Below are positions 7,354 to 9,052 of a stretch of 9,052 nt of DNA, one piece after another; positions within the stretch are counted from its first letter, which is position 1, and every line of letters begins with the position of its first letter. The notes under the pieces are model-generated. The model searched no databases. It was not told the origin of the DNA and saw only the letters and a program-made list of their open reading frames with translations. The stretch is from JBBSDV01 sp038240335 (GTDB taxonomy: Bacteria; Chloroflexota; Dehalococcoidia; DSTF01; JACRBR01). The position numbers and the translations under genes are program-made. The stretch covers positions 1 to 9,052 of the forward strand of contig JBBSDV010000139.1 of assembly GCA_038240335.1 (NCBI GenBank), read 5' to 3'.

Positions 7354-8639
7354 GATTGCCCTCCAATCGTCGATTCCGTCAGAGATGCCGCAATCGGAGT
7401 CGGCATTTCATGCGCCCGCATGTCGTCTCCGAGCCGTGACGTAAACGCGATGTACGCGACGCCCACGAAGAGCGCGCCGGTCGCGATGAGCACGGAGCGT
7501 GCGCCAAGCACTGCGAGCAGCACGCCCGCGAGTGCAGGACCTGCCGCATGACCAAACCCGTCCATCGTCATGAACCAGCCGATGACGCCGCCGCGATTCT
7601 CGGTAGAACCAGCGAGCGTCATCATTGTGGACGCGATGCTCGGCACCGCGACTCCGAACGCAGCGCCGGCAACAGCCGCGACGCCGACGACAAAGGCGGG
7701 CTCGGTCCAGCGCGAGAGGAGGAGCAGACACACGCCGGTAATCGCGAAGCCCGGCACCATGACTCGCTTCACGCCAAATCGATCAGCGATCGCCCCGCCG
7801 GGCACGACCATGACGCCGCCAAGCACCGCCGCCGGAGCGAGAAACAGCGCCTGGTGCAAGAGGGTGACTCCGAGCACGTCGCGACCGTACGCGCGGAACG
7901 CAGCTGTGAGCGCACCGAGCGCGGCCGCTTCGGTCAGCACGACGGCGGCGAACGCCGCGCGCTGGGGATGGGCGAGCACGGCGCGGATCTCGCCGGGCAG
8001 TGGCATCGACTGATGCGGCCTGCCTTCGTCACGCACATGCGGAAGAAAAAGCGCGAGCGCAAACGCTGTGCCGACCGCCGCAATCGGCGCGATCATCGCG
8101 ATGTTAAACGATGCGAACGCGTCGATCGCAGTTCCGCCGGCGAGGCCGACGATCAGCGCGGCTCCGGTGGCGAGGGTGAGGATCGCGGTGAAACGCGCCT
8201 TCTCGCCGTGCTCGAACCTCGCGTCACCGGCCGCGTACACCGCAGGCCACGTGAGCGACGAGCCAAGGCCTTCGATCGCGGCGGCGCCGATGATGAGCCA
8301 CGGCGCGACGTGGGCGAGCGGAAGCATCGACGCGTCAGCGACCAGCAAGAGACCGGTGCCGGCGATGAGCGCGATACGGGTGCCCAATCGATCCGTTACG
8401 AAGCCGCTGCCGATCTGCGTCAGCAACTTCGCCAGCCCGAACGCCGCGAGCGCCCAGCCGGCGATCGCCGGGCTCCCGTGTAGCGATTCGGGGAGATAGG
8501 ACTGCAGCGCGATGAGGAATATGAACAGGAATGCGGCGTCGATAAGGAACGCCATCAGGAACAACGGCCAGCCCCGTCGGACGATGCCGGCCGAGCCCTT
8601 GAGAGACTGACGGATCGCACGCACGTTCATATGCCGCAT
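7350..8639 (-). CDS. Major facilitator superfamily transporter
   Basis: A 429-residue integral membrane protein with about twelve hydrophobic segments in two halves, the normal MFS size. The loop between helices 2 and 3 has GFVTDRLGTR (79-88), and its counterpart in the second half is PGGAIADRFGVKR (280-292); both are motif A-like. A cytoplasmic middle loop (about 200-225) separates the halves. MFS proteins move small solutes using ion gradients; motif A duplication and overall look resemble drug or metabolite exporters, but the substrate cannot be read. The ATG at 8639 is preceded by GGTGA at four bases and overlaps the upstream gene by 13 bases. ATG 8630 is an alternative that would make an ATGA overlap with the upstream stop. 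The stop codon overlaps the epimerase start by four bases. It is the middle gene of a co-transcribed set. Confidence 0.9.
   Translation of the reverse strand: MRHMNVRAIRQSLKGSAGIVRRGWPLFLMAFLIDAAFLFIFLIALQSYLPESLHGSPAIAGWALAAFGLAKLLTQIGSGFVTDRLGTRIALIAGTGLLLVADASMLPLAHVAPWLIIGAAAIEGLGSSLTWPAVYAAGDARFEHGEKARFTAILTLATGAALIVGLAGGTAIDAFASFNIAMIAPIAAVGTAFALALFLPHVRDEGRPHQSMPLPGEIRAVLAHPQRAAFAAVVLTEAAALGALTAAFRAYGRDVLGVTLLHQALFLAPAAVLGGVMVVPGGAIADRFGVKRVMVPGFAITGVCLLLLSRWTEPAFVVGVAAVAGAAFGVAVPSIASTMMTLAGSTENRGGVIGWFMTMDGFGHAAGPALAGVLLAVLGARSVLIATGALFVGVAYIAFTSRLGDDMRAHEMPTPIAASLTESTIGGQS
7360..7364 (-). promoter_or_regulatory. Ribosome binding site of the epimerase, inside the transporter gene
   Basis: On the - strand GGAGG lies six bases before the epimerase ATG at 7353, within the last codons of the transporter gene. 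It confirms the start and the ATGA coupling. Confidence 0.7.
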
Positions 8640-9052
8640 GCTTTCACCGATGACGCGGCCGGAGTCGTGTCTCGGAACGGCGAGACATCATAGACCACGA
8701 TCAGTTCACCGGGCGCGCCATACGTGATCGAGGCGTCGCCGCGGGAGACGAGATCTTCGAGCATGCGCGGCTCGTTCGTTGGAAACTGCTTTCGGTAACC
8801 ACGCTCCACGATGACGCGATCGATACGCTTCGCCGCGACGTAGCACTGGAAGGTCGACTCGTTCCAGTTGCGCCGGTGCTGGCTCTCGCTAAATAGTTCG
8901 TTCGCGAGAACGCCGTGATTGCGAATGAGAAAGTAGGCGCCCTGCTCGCGGTCGTTCGGACTCAGGACGCGATACGTGCGGCCTGCCTGAAAGTCCGGCG
9001 AGGAGATGTAGCCGCGGTAGTCGTTTGTCGCGGCGTTGGCAAGTCCGTAGTA
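8627..9052 (-). CDS. C-terminal end of an unidentified protein (partial, runs off the window)
   Basis: The frame is open without a stop from the right edge to the TGA at 8627-8629, giving 141 residues of a protein whose start lies outside. The visible part is soluble and mixed alpha/beta in look, with no membrane segment: FLIRNHGVLANELFSES, then RIDRVIVERGYRKQF, then a closing LIVVYDVSPF. A short tail or linker with SPFRDTTPAASS follows. The pattern IDRVIVE...LVSRGDASITYGAPGELIVVYDV resembles the extracytoplasmic C-terminal domain that ends some polytopic glycosyltransferase-like membrane proteins. That is a loose impression, not an identification. A GTG at 8809 could begin a 60-residue protein, but coding-quality sequence continues upstream of it, so the partial reading is preferred. 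It overlaps the transporter start and heads the visible operon. Confidence 0.7.
   Translation of the reverse strand, partial: YYGLANAATNDYRGYISSPDFQAGRTYRVLSPNDREQGAYFLIRNHGVLANELFSESQHRRNWNESTFQCYVAAKRIDRVIVERGYRKQFPTNEPRMLEDLVSRGDASITYGAPGELIVVYDVSPFRDTTPAASSVKACGI

Noticed and set aside
7548..8483. A 311-residue + strand open frame opposite the MFS gene
   Set aside because: It is a charged, Arg/Asp/His-rich shadow of hydrophobic codons on the other strand, with no family features.
8627..8809. A separate 60-residue small protein starting at GTG 8809
   Set aside because: The frame is open and protein-like through to the window edge, so this is better read as the end of a longer gene.

Overview
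This is a high-GC bacterial window with Shine-Dalgarno-led genes, compact gene spacing and perfect-stem terminators between converging genes. The gene content (a large ATPase-type LuxR regulator, an Rv2258c-like methyltransferase, a sphingosine-phosphate-lyase-type decarboxylase and a Gly/Ser/Asp-rich protein) fits a soil or environmental high-GC lineage such as Actinomycetota, Chloroflexota or Eremiobacterota. I cannot fix the phylum. No rRNA, tRNA, CRISPR array, insertion sequence or phage gene was seen.

Layout. Positions 1-438 hold the 3' end of a + strand gene for a Gly/Ser/Asp/Asn-rich low-complexity protein ending in a His/Trp cluster; its reading frame is broken by an apparent one-base shift near position 180. 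A strong bidirectional terminator (444-473) separates it from a - strand PLP-dependent decarboxylase of the sphingosine-1-phosphate lyase type (506-1762). Diverging from this is a 1005-residue MalT/LAL-type regulator with an AAA ATPase and a C-terminal LuxR helix-turn-helix (1916-4933). A 314-bp gap with only small palindromes follows, then a class I SAM methyltransferase with an N-terminal winged helix (5248-6336).

A second bidirectional terminator (6354-6386) separates the methyltransferase from a three-gene - strand operon that enters from the right edge: the C-terminal end of an unidentified protein (8627-9052), an MFS transporter (7350-8639) and an NAD-dependent sugar epimerase/dehydratase (6436-7353). 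Both junctions in this operon overlap by a few bases, so translation is probably coupled. The combination suggests export or processing of a sugar-containing or other small molecule, but no substrate can be read from the sequence.

The most interesting points are the frame break in the low-complexity gene, that protein's odd tail, and the decarboxylase. The decarboxylase keeps the PLP lysine motif but lacks the His of the NPLHPD motif of sphingosine-phosphate lyases. I saw no clear evidence of a wholly new multi-gene system.
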